A DNA stretch of 40,998 bases, taken from NCBI GenBank assembly GCA_937142855.1, contig CAKZQZ010000049.1, forward strand, positions 1 through 40,998. The letters run 5' to 3'. Position numbers and translations under genes: made by a program. This document shows, in pieces, positions 16,158 through 24,269 of the stretch. Under the pieces are notes generated by a model. It was not told the origin of the DNA. It searched no databases and saw only the letters and a list, made by a program, of their open reading frames with translations. Origin of the DNA: an uncultured Alphaproteobacteria bacterium. Its GTDB lineage: Bacteria; Pseudomonadota; Alphaproteobacteria; Puniceispirillales; Marisalimonadaceae. Position 1 is the stretch's first letter; every line of letters begins with the position of its first letter.

Positions 16158-17456
16158 ATGGCAACTGGCTTATCATTAATCTTATTTGTTTTTTTATTAA
16201 TTCTTTTATCCTTAGGGATATGGGTTGCTCCTGCGCTTATAACTTTAGGGTATATTTTATTAGAGTTTTTTACGCCAGCGCCTGTAGGTTCATTATTAGC
16301 GAGTACTTTATGGGACGCCAGTTGGAATTGGGCTTTAACAGCCCTGCCTCTGTTTATATGGATGGGAGAAATCCTTTTTAGGACTAGACTTTCATCAGAA
16401 ATGTTTAAAGGACTTGCGCCAATGCTCTCAAATTTGCCTGGCGGTTTGCTACATGTGAATGTTGTCGGATGTGGTATTATGGCAGCAGTTGCAGGTTCAA
16501 GCGCTGTAACATGCGCAACTATTGGAAGAATGAGTATACCAGAGTTAAAGAAAAGAAATTATGACGAGACACTAAGTATTGGTTCATTAGCGGGTTCAGG
16601 CACACTTGGTCTTCTAATACCTCCATCAATAATGTTGATTGTATATGGTGTCCTAGCTCAAGTATCAATTTCAAGATTATTTATAGCAGGCGTCTTACCA
16701 GGGATCATGATTATTATTATTTTCATGACTTATATAATCATAAGATCAAAATTAAATCCCGCATTAGCCCCTAAACAAGATGTTAAGTATACTTTTTGGG
16801 AAAAAATCAAAGCCGCAAGAAATTTATTACCAGTTCTTGCTTTGATATTCTTTGTATTAGGTTCCATTTATGGTGGCTACGCAACACCAACTGAAGCTGC
16901 GACCATTGGAGTGATAGGCGCATTATTATTAGCATGGTCTTCAAAAACTTTAAATAAACAAAGTTTTGTTGATAGTTTAATGGGGGCTGTAAAAACATCA
17001 TGTATGATAAATTTTATTATTGTTGGAGCAGCGTTTTTATCAGTTGCAATGGGATATACAGGAATTCCTAAACAGCTAGGTCAAATAGTTAGTGATTTTG
17101 AATTATCACAATTATCACTTTTGGCTATTTTAACTTTGTTATATATTTTTCTTGGTTGTTTTCTTGAGGGAACCTCTATGATGGTATTAACAGCTTCTGT
17201 AGTTTTACCTATGGTTCAAACAGCTGGAATAGACCTGATATGGTTTGGTATATTTACAGTTGTAGTTGTTGAGATGGCACAGATAACCCCTCCAGTTGGT
17301 TTTAATTTGTTTGTGCTACAAGGAATGACTGGAAGGGATATATTAAAAGTTACAAAAGCTGCGCTTCCATTCTTTTTTCTTATGTTATTAAGCATAGTGA
17401 TACTTATTATGTTTCCTGAAATAGTTACTGCACCTGTAAACTTTATGATTCAATAA
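16158..17456 (+). CDS. TRAP transporter large permease (DctM family)
   Basis: A 432-aa permease with about 12 membrane segments. DctM signatures are visible: GCGIMAAVAGSSAVTCATIG near residue 105, GSLAGSGTLGLLIPPSIM near 143, YGGYATPTEAATIG near 237, and TPPVGFNLFVLQG near 375. It forms the sodium-coupled translocation path with the preceding DctQ. The gene ends 23 bases before hyuA, so transporter and hydrolase are likely one transcript. Confidence 0.94.
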   Translation: MATGLSLILFVFLLILLSLGIWVAPALITLGYILLEFFTPAPVGSLLASTLWDASWNWALTALPLFIWMGEILFRTRLSSEMFKGLAPMLSNLPGGLLHVNVVGCGIMAAVAGSSAVTCATIGRMSIPELKKRNYDETLSIGSLAGSGTLGLLIPPSIMLIVYGVLAQVSISRLFIAGVLPGIMIIIIFMTYIIIRSKLNPALAPKQDVKYTFWEKIKAARNLLPVLALIFFVLGSIYGGYATPTEAATIGVIGALLLAWSSKTLNKQSFVDSLMGAVKTSCMINFIIVGAAFLSVAMGYTGIPKQLGQIVSDFELSQLSLLAILTLLYIFLGCFLEGTSMMVLTASVVLPMVQTAGIDLIWFGIFTVVVVEMAQITPPVGFNLFVLQGMTGRDILKVTKAALPFFFLMLLSIVILIMFPEIVTAPVNFMIQ

Positions 17457-17479
17457 TTTTAAAATGAGGATGATTACCA

Positions 17480-19549
17480 ATGAGATTGGCTATTGATATA
17501 GGCGGTACTTTTACTGATATTGTTTTAGAAAATGATAATAATCTTATTACTAAGAAAGTTCTTACATCTATTGCTCAACCAGAGATTGCTGTTATTGAAG
17601 GTATCTTAGAGCTTTTAGAAGAGAACAAAATTATGTCTTCTGAAATTAAAATGATTATCCATGGAACAACCTTAGCAACCAATGCTGTCATTGAAAGAAA
17701 AGGAGCTAAAACCTGCTTTGTCACTACAGAAGGTTTTAGAGATGTTTTGGATATCGGTTATGAAAGTAGGTTTGATCAATATGATATTTTAATTGAAAAA
17801 ACAATGTCATTAGTGCCCAGAAAACATAGATATGTGATTAAAGAAAGAACTGATGTAAATGGATCTATAATAGAGCCGATAAATACTAATGCATTTAAAG
17901 GTCTTGTTAAAAAAATCAAGGATGAAAATTTCGAAAGTGTAGGAATTGGTTTCTTACACTCTTATGCAAACCCTGAAAATGAAAATATTTTAAAAGATTA
18001 TTTAATCAATAATTTACCTGGTGTAGAAATAAGTGTTTCTTCGGATGTATGCCCTGAAATAAGAGAATATGAACGTTTTACTACGACTGTAGTAAATGCA
18101 TATATCAAACCATTGATGGCCAATTATTTAAAAAAATTAGATAACGAATTAAAGGGAAAAGGTTTTAACTGTTCTCTTTTACTAATGACCTCAGGTGGAA
18201 CTTTAACTAATATAGAAAGTGCTTGTAATAATCCTGTTAGGTTAGTGGAATCAGGGCCAGCTGGCGGGGCCATACTTGCAACTTCTATTGCTGATGATCT
18301 TGATCTTAATAAAGTTATTTCTTTTGATATGGGTGGGACAACTGCCAAAATAACTATCATAGAAAATAAAAAAGCCATTAAGGCAAGAGAGTTTGAAGTT
18401 GATAGGAAAGCTAGGTTTAAGAAGGGGAGTGGGCTTCCTTTAAGAATTCCCGTTATTGAAATGGTTGAAATTGGTGCAGGTGGTGGATCTATTGCTAGAG
18501 TTAATAAGCTAGAGCAAATAATTACTGGCCCAGATAGCGCTGGCTCTTATCCTGGTCCAGCGTGTTATGATAATGGAGGTGATAAACCAACTATTACAGA
18601 TGCGGATTTAGTTATTGGGAAAATTAATCCTAAAAATTTTGCAGGTGGAAAAATTATACTTTCTAAAGAATTAGCCACTGAAGCAATAAATAAAAATATA
18701 TGTAATATTGTAAATCTAGATACTGAAACTGCTGCGCTAGCAATTTCTGAAATTGTTGATGAAACCATGTCAAATGCAGCAAGAGTTCACACAGTTGAAC
18801 AAGGACACGAAACCTCAAATAGAACTTTGATTGCATTTGGTGGGGCTGCCCCTTTACATATAGCTAGAGTGGCTGAAAAACTAAGAGTAAAATCCATAAT
18901 TGTACCAACTAATGCTAGCGTTGGCTCTGCCGTTGGATTTCTTAAAGCGCCAGTTGGTTATGAAGTCGTGAAAAGTCTTAGAATGCTTTTGAATTCGTTT
19001 AAGGCTCAGAAAATAAATGATTTACTGAAAGATATGAGGGATGAGGCCCAAGCCATCATTCAAAGTAATTTAGATGAAGTTTCCTTCGTAGAAGAAAGGT
19101 TTGCATTTATGAGATATGCCGGACAAGGGCATGAAATCAAAGTGCCAATTGATAATTCTATTTTAGAAAATCAACATGCAGTTAAAATAAAAGCTACATT
19201 TGAAGAACAATATGAAAAATTATATTCAAGGATATTGCCTAATGCAGACATAGAAATTTTGACATGGTCTCTGTCTTTATCTATTGCCAGTGAAAATAAT
19301 AATGAATTTAAAAAACTAGATGGTTTTAAAGAAATTAAGAAAAATAAATTAGTTGATTTTGTAGATTATGAAAGAAACAAACAAATTGAGATCCCTTATT
19401 TTGAACGCATTGATTTAAATCCTGGTGATTTAATAAAAGGTCAATGCATAATATCGGAAGATCAAACTACAGTAATAGTATCTAAAAATTTTAATACAAA
19501 AGTTTTGTCAAACAATTTTTTACAAATGGAATTTATAAATGATGATTAA
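17480..19549 (+). CDS. hyuA: HyuA-type hydantoinase/oxoprolinase subunit A
   Basis: The ATP-binding (ASKHA-fold) subunit of an ATP-dependent hydantoinase or 5-oxoprolinase-like enzyme, 689 aa. It has MRLAIDIGGTFTDIVL at the N-terminus, HGTTLATNAVIERKGAKTCFVTTEGFRD near 55-80, SGPAGGAILATSIAD near 258, and SFDMGGTTAKI for the second nucleotide-binding half. The family opens five-membered lactam or hydantoin rings, or carboxylates ketones in the acetone-carboxylase branch. GAGGA stands upstream of the ATG. The end overlaps hyuB by 11 bases, so the subunits are coupled. The exact substrate is not deducible. Confidence 0.93.
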   Translation: MRLAIDIGGTFTDIVLENDNNLITKKVLTSIAQPEIAVIEGILELLEENKIMSSEIKMIIHGTTLATNAVIERKGAKTCFVTTEGFRDVLDIGYESRFDQYDILIEKTMSLVPRKHRYVIKERTDVNGSIIEPINTNAFKGLVKKIKDENFESVGIGFLHSYANPENENILKDYLINNLPGVEISVSSDVCPEIREYERFTTTVVNAYIKPLMANYLKKLDNELKGKGFNCSLLLMTSGGTLTNIESACNNPVRLVESGPAGGAILATSIADDLDLNKVISFDMGGTTAKITIIENKKAIKAREFEVDRKARFKKGSGLPLRIPVIEMVEIGAGGGSIARVNKLEQIITGPDSAGSYPGPACYDNGGDKPTITDADLVIGKINPKNFAGGKIILSKELATEAINKNICNIVNLDTETAALAISEIVDETMSNAARVHTVEQGHETSNRTLIAFGGAAPLHIARVAEKLRVKSIIVPTNASVGSAVGFLKAPVGYEVVKSLRMLLNSFKAQKINDLLKDMRDEAQAIIQSNLDEVSFVEERFAFMRYAGQGHEIKVPIDNSILENQHAVKIKATFEEQYEKLYSRILPNADIEILTWSLSLSIASENNNEFKKLDGFKEIKKNKLVDFVDYERNKQIEIPYFERIDLNPGDLIKGQCIISEDQTTVIVSKNFNTKVLSNNFLQMEFINDD

Positions 19550-21170
19550 AGATAATTTAACTGAAGAGAAAAAAAATATTCAAAATCAAGTTATGTGGAA
19601 CCGTTTATTATCAGTTGTTGAAGAACAAGGGCAGACGCTAGTTAGGACAGCTTTTAGTCCAATAGTTCGTGAATGTGGTGATATCTCTGCAGGTGTTTTT
19701 GATTTAGAGGGAAGAATGATGGCACAGGCTGTTACAGGAACACCCGGTCACGTAAACTCCATGGCGGAGTCAGTTAAACACTTTATTGATCATTTTCCTC
19801 TTAATTCAATGAATGAAGGAGATATTTTTATTACTAATGATCCTTGGATGGGTACAGGACATCTTAATGATTTTGTAATAACTACGCCATGTTTCAAAGA
19901 CAATAAAATTGTTGGACTTTTTTCTTGCACATCACATTTGACAGATATTGGAGGTTTGGGCGTTGGTCCTGATGCGACTGATATTCATATGGAAGGTTTG
20001 TACATCCCGATGTTAAAACTAGCTGACAAGGGTGTGATGGATCAAACACTGTTGAAATTGATTAGCCAAAATACCAGACAACCTGTTGAAACTGAGGGTG
20101 ATGTATATTCTTTAGCGGCGTGTAACGATATAGGTTGTAAGAGATTAGTTGAAATGATGGAAGAATTTCAAATTTCGAATCTTAAAGACTTATCTGACTT
20201 TATATATAATAAGTCTTTACAAGCTGTAGAAAATGAAATTAAGAAAATTCCAAATGGTGTATACCACAATTTTATGATGATTGATGGTTTTGAAAAAGAT
20301 ATTCGTCTTGAAGCAAAGTTAGTTGTAAAGGATAAATCTATTTCTGTTGATTTCACTGGCACATCAGATAAATCTAAATTTGGTATTAACGTACCTTTAT
20401 CTTATACAAAAGCTTATACTTGCTTTGGTTTAAGCTGCCTTGTTAGTGCAGAAATACCTAATAACGCAGGCTCTTTATATCCATTCCAGATAGATGCTCC
20501 TAAAGGATCAATATTAAACGCTCCTTATCCAGCTGCGGTCTGTGCAAGACACATTATTGGTCAAATGCTTCCTGATGTTGTCTTTGGGTGTCTAGAAAAA
20601 GCCCTGCCTGACAAAGTGCCTGCGGAAGGAGCTTCATGTTTATGGAATATAACATTTCGTGGTAAAACCGATAGAGGAGCAAATAATAATTCTTTATTTG
20701 CAGTCACAGCGGTTGTTAATGGAGGAACTGGTGCCAGACCCTCGAAAGATGGATTGTCAGCCACTGCATATCCTTCAGGAGTGAGGGGAACTCCAGTAGA
20801 AATTAATGAGGCAGTAGCACCATTATTGTTCCTTAGAAAAGAGTATAGTCCTGGAAGTGGAGGTAAAGGAAAATATAATGGAGGCTTAGGGCAAGCAATT
20901 GAAATTAAGTCAGCAATAGATGAGGATATGGACCTTTTAGCGTCTTTCGATAGAATAAAATATCCAGCCAGAGGAAGATTGCAAGGCGAAGATGGAAAAG
21001 CTGGAAGCGTTTCAATAAAAAATCAAGGGCAATTAAAAGGAAAAGGAACACAAGTAATAAAAGCAGGCGAGATATTAGAAATTTATACTCCGGGTGGAGC
21101 TGGAATTGGGAAATATTCTGAAAGAGATCAGGAACTAATTAATAGAGATGATGAAAACGAATTACTGTAA
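19539..21170 (+). CDS. hyuB: HyuB-type hydantoinase/oxoprolinase subunit B
   Basis: The partner subunit of HyuA, 543 aa. Family blocks seen: AFSPIVRECGDISAGVFD near 37-54, TGTPGHVNSM, NDPWMGTGHLNDFVI near 104, CTSHLTDIGG near 130, and the glycine-rich C-terminal YSPGSGGKGKYNGGLGQAIE and TPGGAGIGK. Two ATGs in tandem (19539 and 19542) lie inside the end of hyuA and either can be the start. The stop codon directly abuts the stop of the minus-strand racemase-like gene, with no room for a separate terminator. Confidence 0.93.
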   Translation: MMIKDNLTEEKKNIQNQVMWNRLLSVVEEQGQTLVRTAFSPIVRECGDISAGVFDLEGRMMAQAVTGTPGHVNSMAESVKHFIDHFPLNSMNEGDIFITNDPWMGTGHLNDFVITTPCFKDNKIVGLFSCTSHLTDIGGLGVGPDATDIHMEGLYIPMLKLADKGVMDQTLLKLISQNTRQPVETEGDVYSLAACNDIGCKRLVEMMEEFQISNLKDLSDFIYNKSLQAVENEIKKIPNGVYHNFMMIDGFEKDIRLEAKLVVKDKSISVDFTGTSDKSKFGINVPLSYTKAYTCFGLSCLVSAEIPNNAGSLYPFQIDAPKGSILNAPYPAAVCARHIIGQMLPDVVFGCLEKALPDKVPAEGASCLWNITFRGKTDRGANNNSLFAVTAVVNGGTGARPSKDGLSATAYPSGVRGTPVEINEAVAPLLFLRKEYSPGSGGKGKYNGGLGQAIEIKSAIDEDMDLLASFDRIKYPARGRLQGEDGKAGSVSIKNQGQLKGKGTQVIKAGEILEIYTPGGAGIGKYSERDQELINRDDENELL

Positions 21171-21875
21171 TTAAATTGGTATCCCAAAATTTCTACCAGG
21201 TTTATTCTCAAATTTTTTAATTTTTATCCCTAGACTTATTAATTGTTGTGTTAGTGCGGTTGCAGCGCCTATTCCTTCAATAAAAGGAAGATTATATTTT
21301 TCTGAAAAAGTTTTTGTAAGATCTGATATTCCAGCACTCGTTAAGATTATTGCTTCTGGTTTATCCTCTGAAATAGTTCTCTGAATTTCAATGTCTAATT
21401 TTCTAATATTGGATTTTGACATTGTTTCCATATCAAGAATTGGTACTTCTATAGATTTTAATGAGACGCATTTGTGATCCATATCGTATTTAATAAGGTT
21501 ATTTTTAATGGCTTCGTGAGTTTGGGATATATTAGTTATTATTGAAAATCTATTGGCTATAATATTTGCAATGTAAAAACAAGCCTCACCAATACCAACT
21601 ATTGGTTTTGATGTTATTTTCCTAATTGTATCAACACCGATATCCTCAAATGATGCCACTATAAATGCATCTGAGCTTTTATTATTTTCAACTTTTTTAA
21701 TTAGATCTGAAATATTGGCTGCTTCGTGGTGTTGATTAAAATCAATCTCACTTAAATCAAGATCATCAACATAAATACTTGATCCTTGTGCAATAATTTT
21801 TTCAGCTGTTAATTTGAGTTTTTCATTTGATTTTTTACTTGCGTAGGGGTTTAGAATACAAATTTCAATTTTCAA
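21171..21875 (-). CDS. Second Asp/Glu racemase-family protein, Ser in place of both catalytic Cys
   Basis: A 234-aa protein of the same fold as the one at 12869-13615 (NPYASKKSNEKL start, PIVGIGEACFYIA, LPFIEGIGAATAL). The two positions that carry catalytic cysteines in hydantoin/allantoin racemases are S75 (FIVASFEDIG) and S180 (AIILTSAGISDL), exactly 105 residues apart as in the active enzymes. The protein is divergent, with the DPGL motif changed to DIGV. It converges stop-to-stop on hyuB and lies 11 bases downstream of the BisC-like molybdoenzyme gene on the same strand, so it is probably co-transcribed with that gene. Function unknown. Confidence 0.75.
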   Translation of the reverse strand: MKIEICILNPYASKKSNEKLKLTAEKIIAQGSSIYVDDLDLSEIDFNQHHEAANISDLIKKVENNKSSDAFIVASFEDIGVDTIRKITSKPIVGIGEACFYIANIIANRFSIITNISQTHEAIKNNLIKYDMDHKCVSLKSIEVPILDMETMSKSNIRKLDIEIQRTISEDKPEAIILTSAGISDLTKTFSEKYNLPFIEGIGAATALTQQLISLGIKIKKFENKPGRNFGIPI

Positions 21876-21886
21876 AATATTTTTCT

Positions 21887-24232
21887 CTATTTTTTAACAA
21901 TTTCAGGTTCGTTAAAAATTTTTAGTGGTGGTAAATCTTTTGTATATTTCTTAATTTCAACCAATGTGGAGTGAGCTGAAGGGCCTTGTGCAAGTGATGA
22001 GGTTCCAATATCCTCAGTCAATACATTTGGATTGCCATGTATACAATAGTCATCACCAGAAGGATCGTACCAGGCCCCAACTGGAAGGAAGACTACCCCT
22101 TTCATAACTTCTTTTGAAATAATTACCCCTGCAAGACATTTACCTCTTTTATTGAATACTTCTACTATATCCCCATTATTTAAATCCCTGGACTTGGCGT
22201 CTTCTGGGTTGATCTTGATAGCCTCTCTTCCTAATATTTTATCTTTTTGACTTTCTGAACCGTTATCTAATTGGCTATGCAATCTATTATGAGGTTGCCC
22301 AGAAAGAAGTTGTAACGGAAATTTTTCTGTAATATTTGAACCCAGCCATTCATCCTGTTCTATCCAAGCTGGATGACCAAAACAATCCTTATAATTAAAA
22401 CTGGCTAAAGTTTTTGAGAATACTTCTATTTTACCTGAGGGTGTTGGCAGAGAGTTTTTTTCTGGATCAATTCTAAATTGCTCTAATAATATTGTCTGTT
22501 TTTTGGGTGATAATACATTTTGAAATCCGCTTTTCCAAAACTTATCAAAGTCAGGTAATGAAAAATTTGATTCCACAGCACCTTTTTTAGCTTCATCCCA
22601 TAAAAATCTGAGCCATTGATCTTCGTTACGGTCTTCTGTGAATTTTGAAAAAATATTTAATTTCTCAGCAATGGCAGAAAAAATTTCATAGTCTGATTTA
22701 GCCTCACCAATTGGTTCTATACATTTATGCATTGGAGATATTGTTTGATCCCAGTGTCTTATTCCAATGTCATTTCGTTCTAGAGATGTTGTTGCTGGTA
22801 AAACAATGTCAGAATGTCTTGCTAGACTATTCCACCAAATTTCATTCACAATGATGCTATCAGGCTGCTTAAATGCTTTTACAAGTTTCTTTAGATTCAT
22901 TTGGTGATGAAATGGATTACCTCCTGCCCAATAAACTAGCTTTATATCAGGGTATTTGAGATTTTGACCGTTATAGGAAAAATTTTCTTCAGGTTGCAAA
23001 AGCATATCAGAAATTCTTGCGACAGGAATGAATTCGTTCACAGGGTTTTTAAATTGATTTAATGCTGGCCACTTATGGTATTGAACAGGGTTGCCGATAC
23101 CATTTTCGGCGCTGTACCCAAGACCAAAACCACCTCCTGGCAGGCCTATCTGTCCAAGCATACATGCTAGCACCGTAATCATCCAATGTGGTTGTTCACC
23201 ATATTGTTGTCTTTGTAGAGCCCATGCTCCAGTTATCATTGTTCTGTTAGCAGACATTTTTTTTGCTAGGCTATAAATAGTATCACTTGGAATCCCTGTA
23301 ATCTTTGAGGCCCAATAGGGAGTTTTTGCTTTGCCATCTGATGTACCTTTTAAATATTTTGAGAATTCTTCGTATCCTGTACAATATTTATTTAAAAACT
23401 CTTTATCTGCCATACTTTCAGTTTCAAGTATGAAGGCTATCCCAAGCATAAGTGCAGTATCAGTTCCTGGTCTAATTTTTATCCATTCTGCATTACTTAT
23501 GATGTCAGCTTCCATCTCCATAGGACTGATGTTGATAAACTCTATCCCCTTTTTGGTACAACTTTTTATAAAGTCTTTTGTAGTATGCTTCCCAACACCT
23601 CCAGATGTAACTTGAGAATTTTTAAGTGGAAGTCCACCAAACATAACTATTACTTTAGAATTGTCTTTAATATTGTTCCAATCAGTGTGGTTGTCTAAGA
23701 ATTGCCTATAAGTTATTCCAATAACATGAGGCATAATTGTCTCACTAGCTGCATAAGAATATGTATTAACTGATTTGGTATAACCACCATAACAATTAAA
23801 AAATCTATGAAGCTGGCTTTGTGCATGATGGAATCTTCCGGCTGAACCCCAACCATAAGAACCAGCAAAAAATGCTTTGTTTTTATATTTCTTTTTGACC
23901 CTGTTTAATTCAAAAGCAACTATTTCTATCGCCTCATCCCAAGTTATTTGTACAAATGCATCTGAACCTCTTTTGCTTCGGGCTCGTTTTCCAGTTAATG
24001 ACATTTTAGGGTTTGATAGTTCTTTACGTATCTCTCTAAGGTATCCTTTTCTTACATGAGGAAACTTTATTCTTAACTTATCGTCGATACTATCAACCAG
24101 TCCATTGGCTATACTAGAAGGGTTTCTATCAAGTTCATAAGGTTTTAATCCAATAAGTTTATTATCTTCGGTTTCTGCATAATAACTTCCCCAATGGAAG
24201 GAGGTTGGTCTTTTAGTTTTTTTTGCCATCAT
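21887..24232 (-). CDS. DMSO reductase-family molybdoenzyme, biotin sulfoxide reductase-like
   Basis: A 781-aa bis-MGD molybdenum oxidoreductase. The segment GSYGWGSAGRFHHAQSQLHRF (124-144), a serine molybdenum ligand S159 in NTYSYAASETIMPHVIG, and QLLSGQPHNRLHSQLD place it with TorA/DorA/BisC S- and N-oxide reductases. There is no twin-arginine signal and no N-terminal cysteine cluster, which fits cytoplasmic BisC-type enzymes that reduce biotin or methionine sulfoxide. Two tandem ATGs (24232 and 24229) are available; the second is better spaced from an AGGGT box. It lies 37 bases after the flavin/Fe-S fusion gene and 11 before the second racemase-like gene, so all three may share a transcript. 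The substrate here is not established. Confidence 0.88.
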   Translation of the reverse strand: MMAKKTKRPTSFHWGSYYAETEDNKLIGLKPYELDRNPSSIANGLVDSIDDKLRIKFPHVRKGYLREIRKELSNPKMSLTGKRARSKRGSDAFVQITWDEAIEIVAFELNRVKKKYKNKAFFAGSYGWGSAGRFHHAQSQLHRFFNCYGGYTKSVNTYSYAASETIMPHVIGITYRQFLDNHTDWNNIKDNSKVIVMFGGLPLKNSQVTSGGVGKHTTKDFIKSCTKKGIEFINISPMEMEADIISNAEWIKIRPGTDTALMLGIAFILETESMADKEFLNKYCTGYEEFSKYLKGTSDGKAKTPYWASKITGIPSDTIYSLAKKMSANRTMITGAWALQRQQYGEQPHWMITVLACMLGQIGLPGGGFGLGYSAENGIGNPVQYHKWPALNQFKNPVNEFIPVARISDMLLQPEENFSYNGQNLKYPDIKLVYWAGGNPFHHQMNLKKLVKAFKQPDSIIVNEIWWNSLARHSDIVLPATTSLERNDIGIRHWDQTISPMHKCIEPIGEAKSDYEIFSAIAEKLNIFSKFTEDRNEDQWLRFLWDEAKKGAVESNFSLPDFDKFWKSGFQNVLSPKKQTILLEQFRIDPEKNSLPTPSGKIEVFSKTLASFNYKDCFGHPAWIEQDEWLGSNITEKFPLQLLSGQPHNRLHSQLDNGSESQKDKILGREAIKINPEDAKSRDLNNGDIVEVFNKRGKCLAGVIISKEVMKGVVFLPVGAWYDPSGDDYCIHGNPNVLTEDIGTSSLAQGPSAHSTLVEIKKYTKDLPPLKIFNEPEIVKK

Positions 24233-24269
24233 TACCCTATTTGTAAACGGTCTAAATCTGATTTTAATT

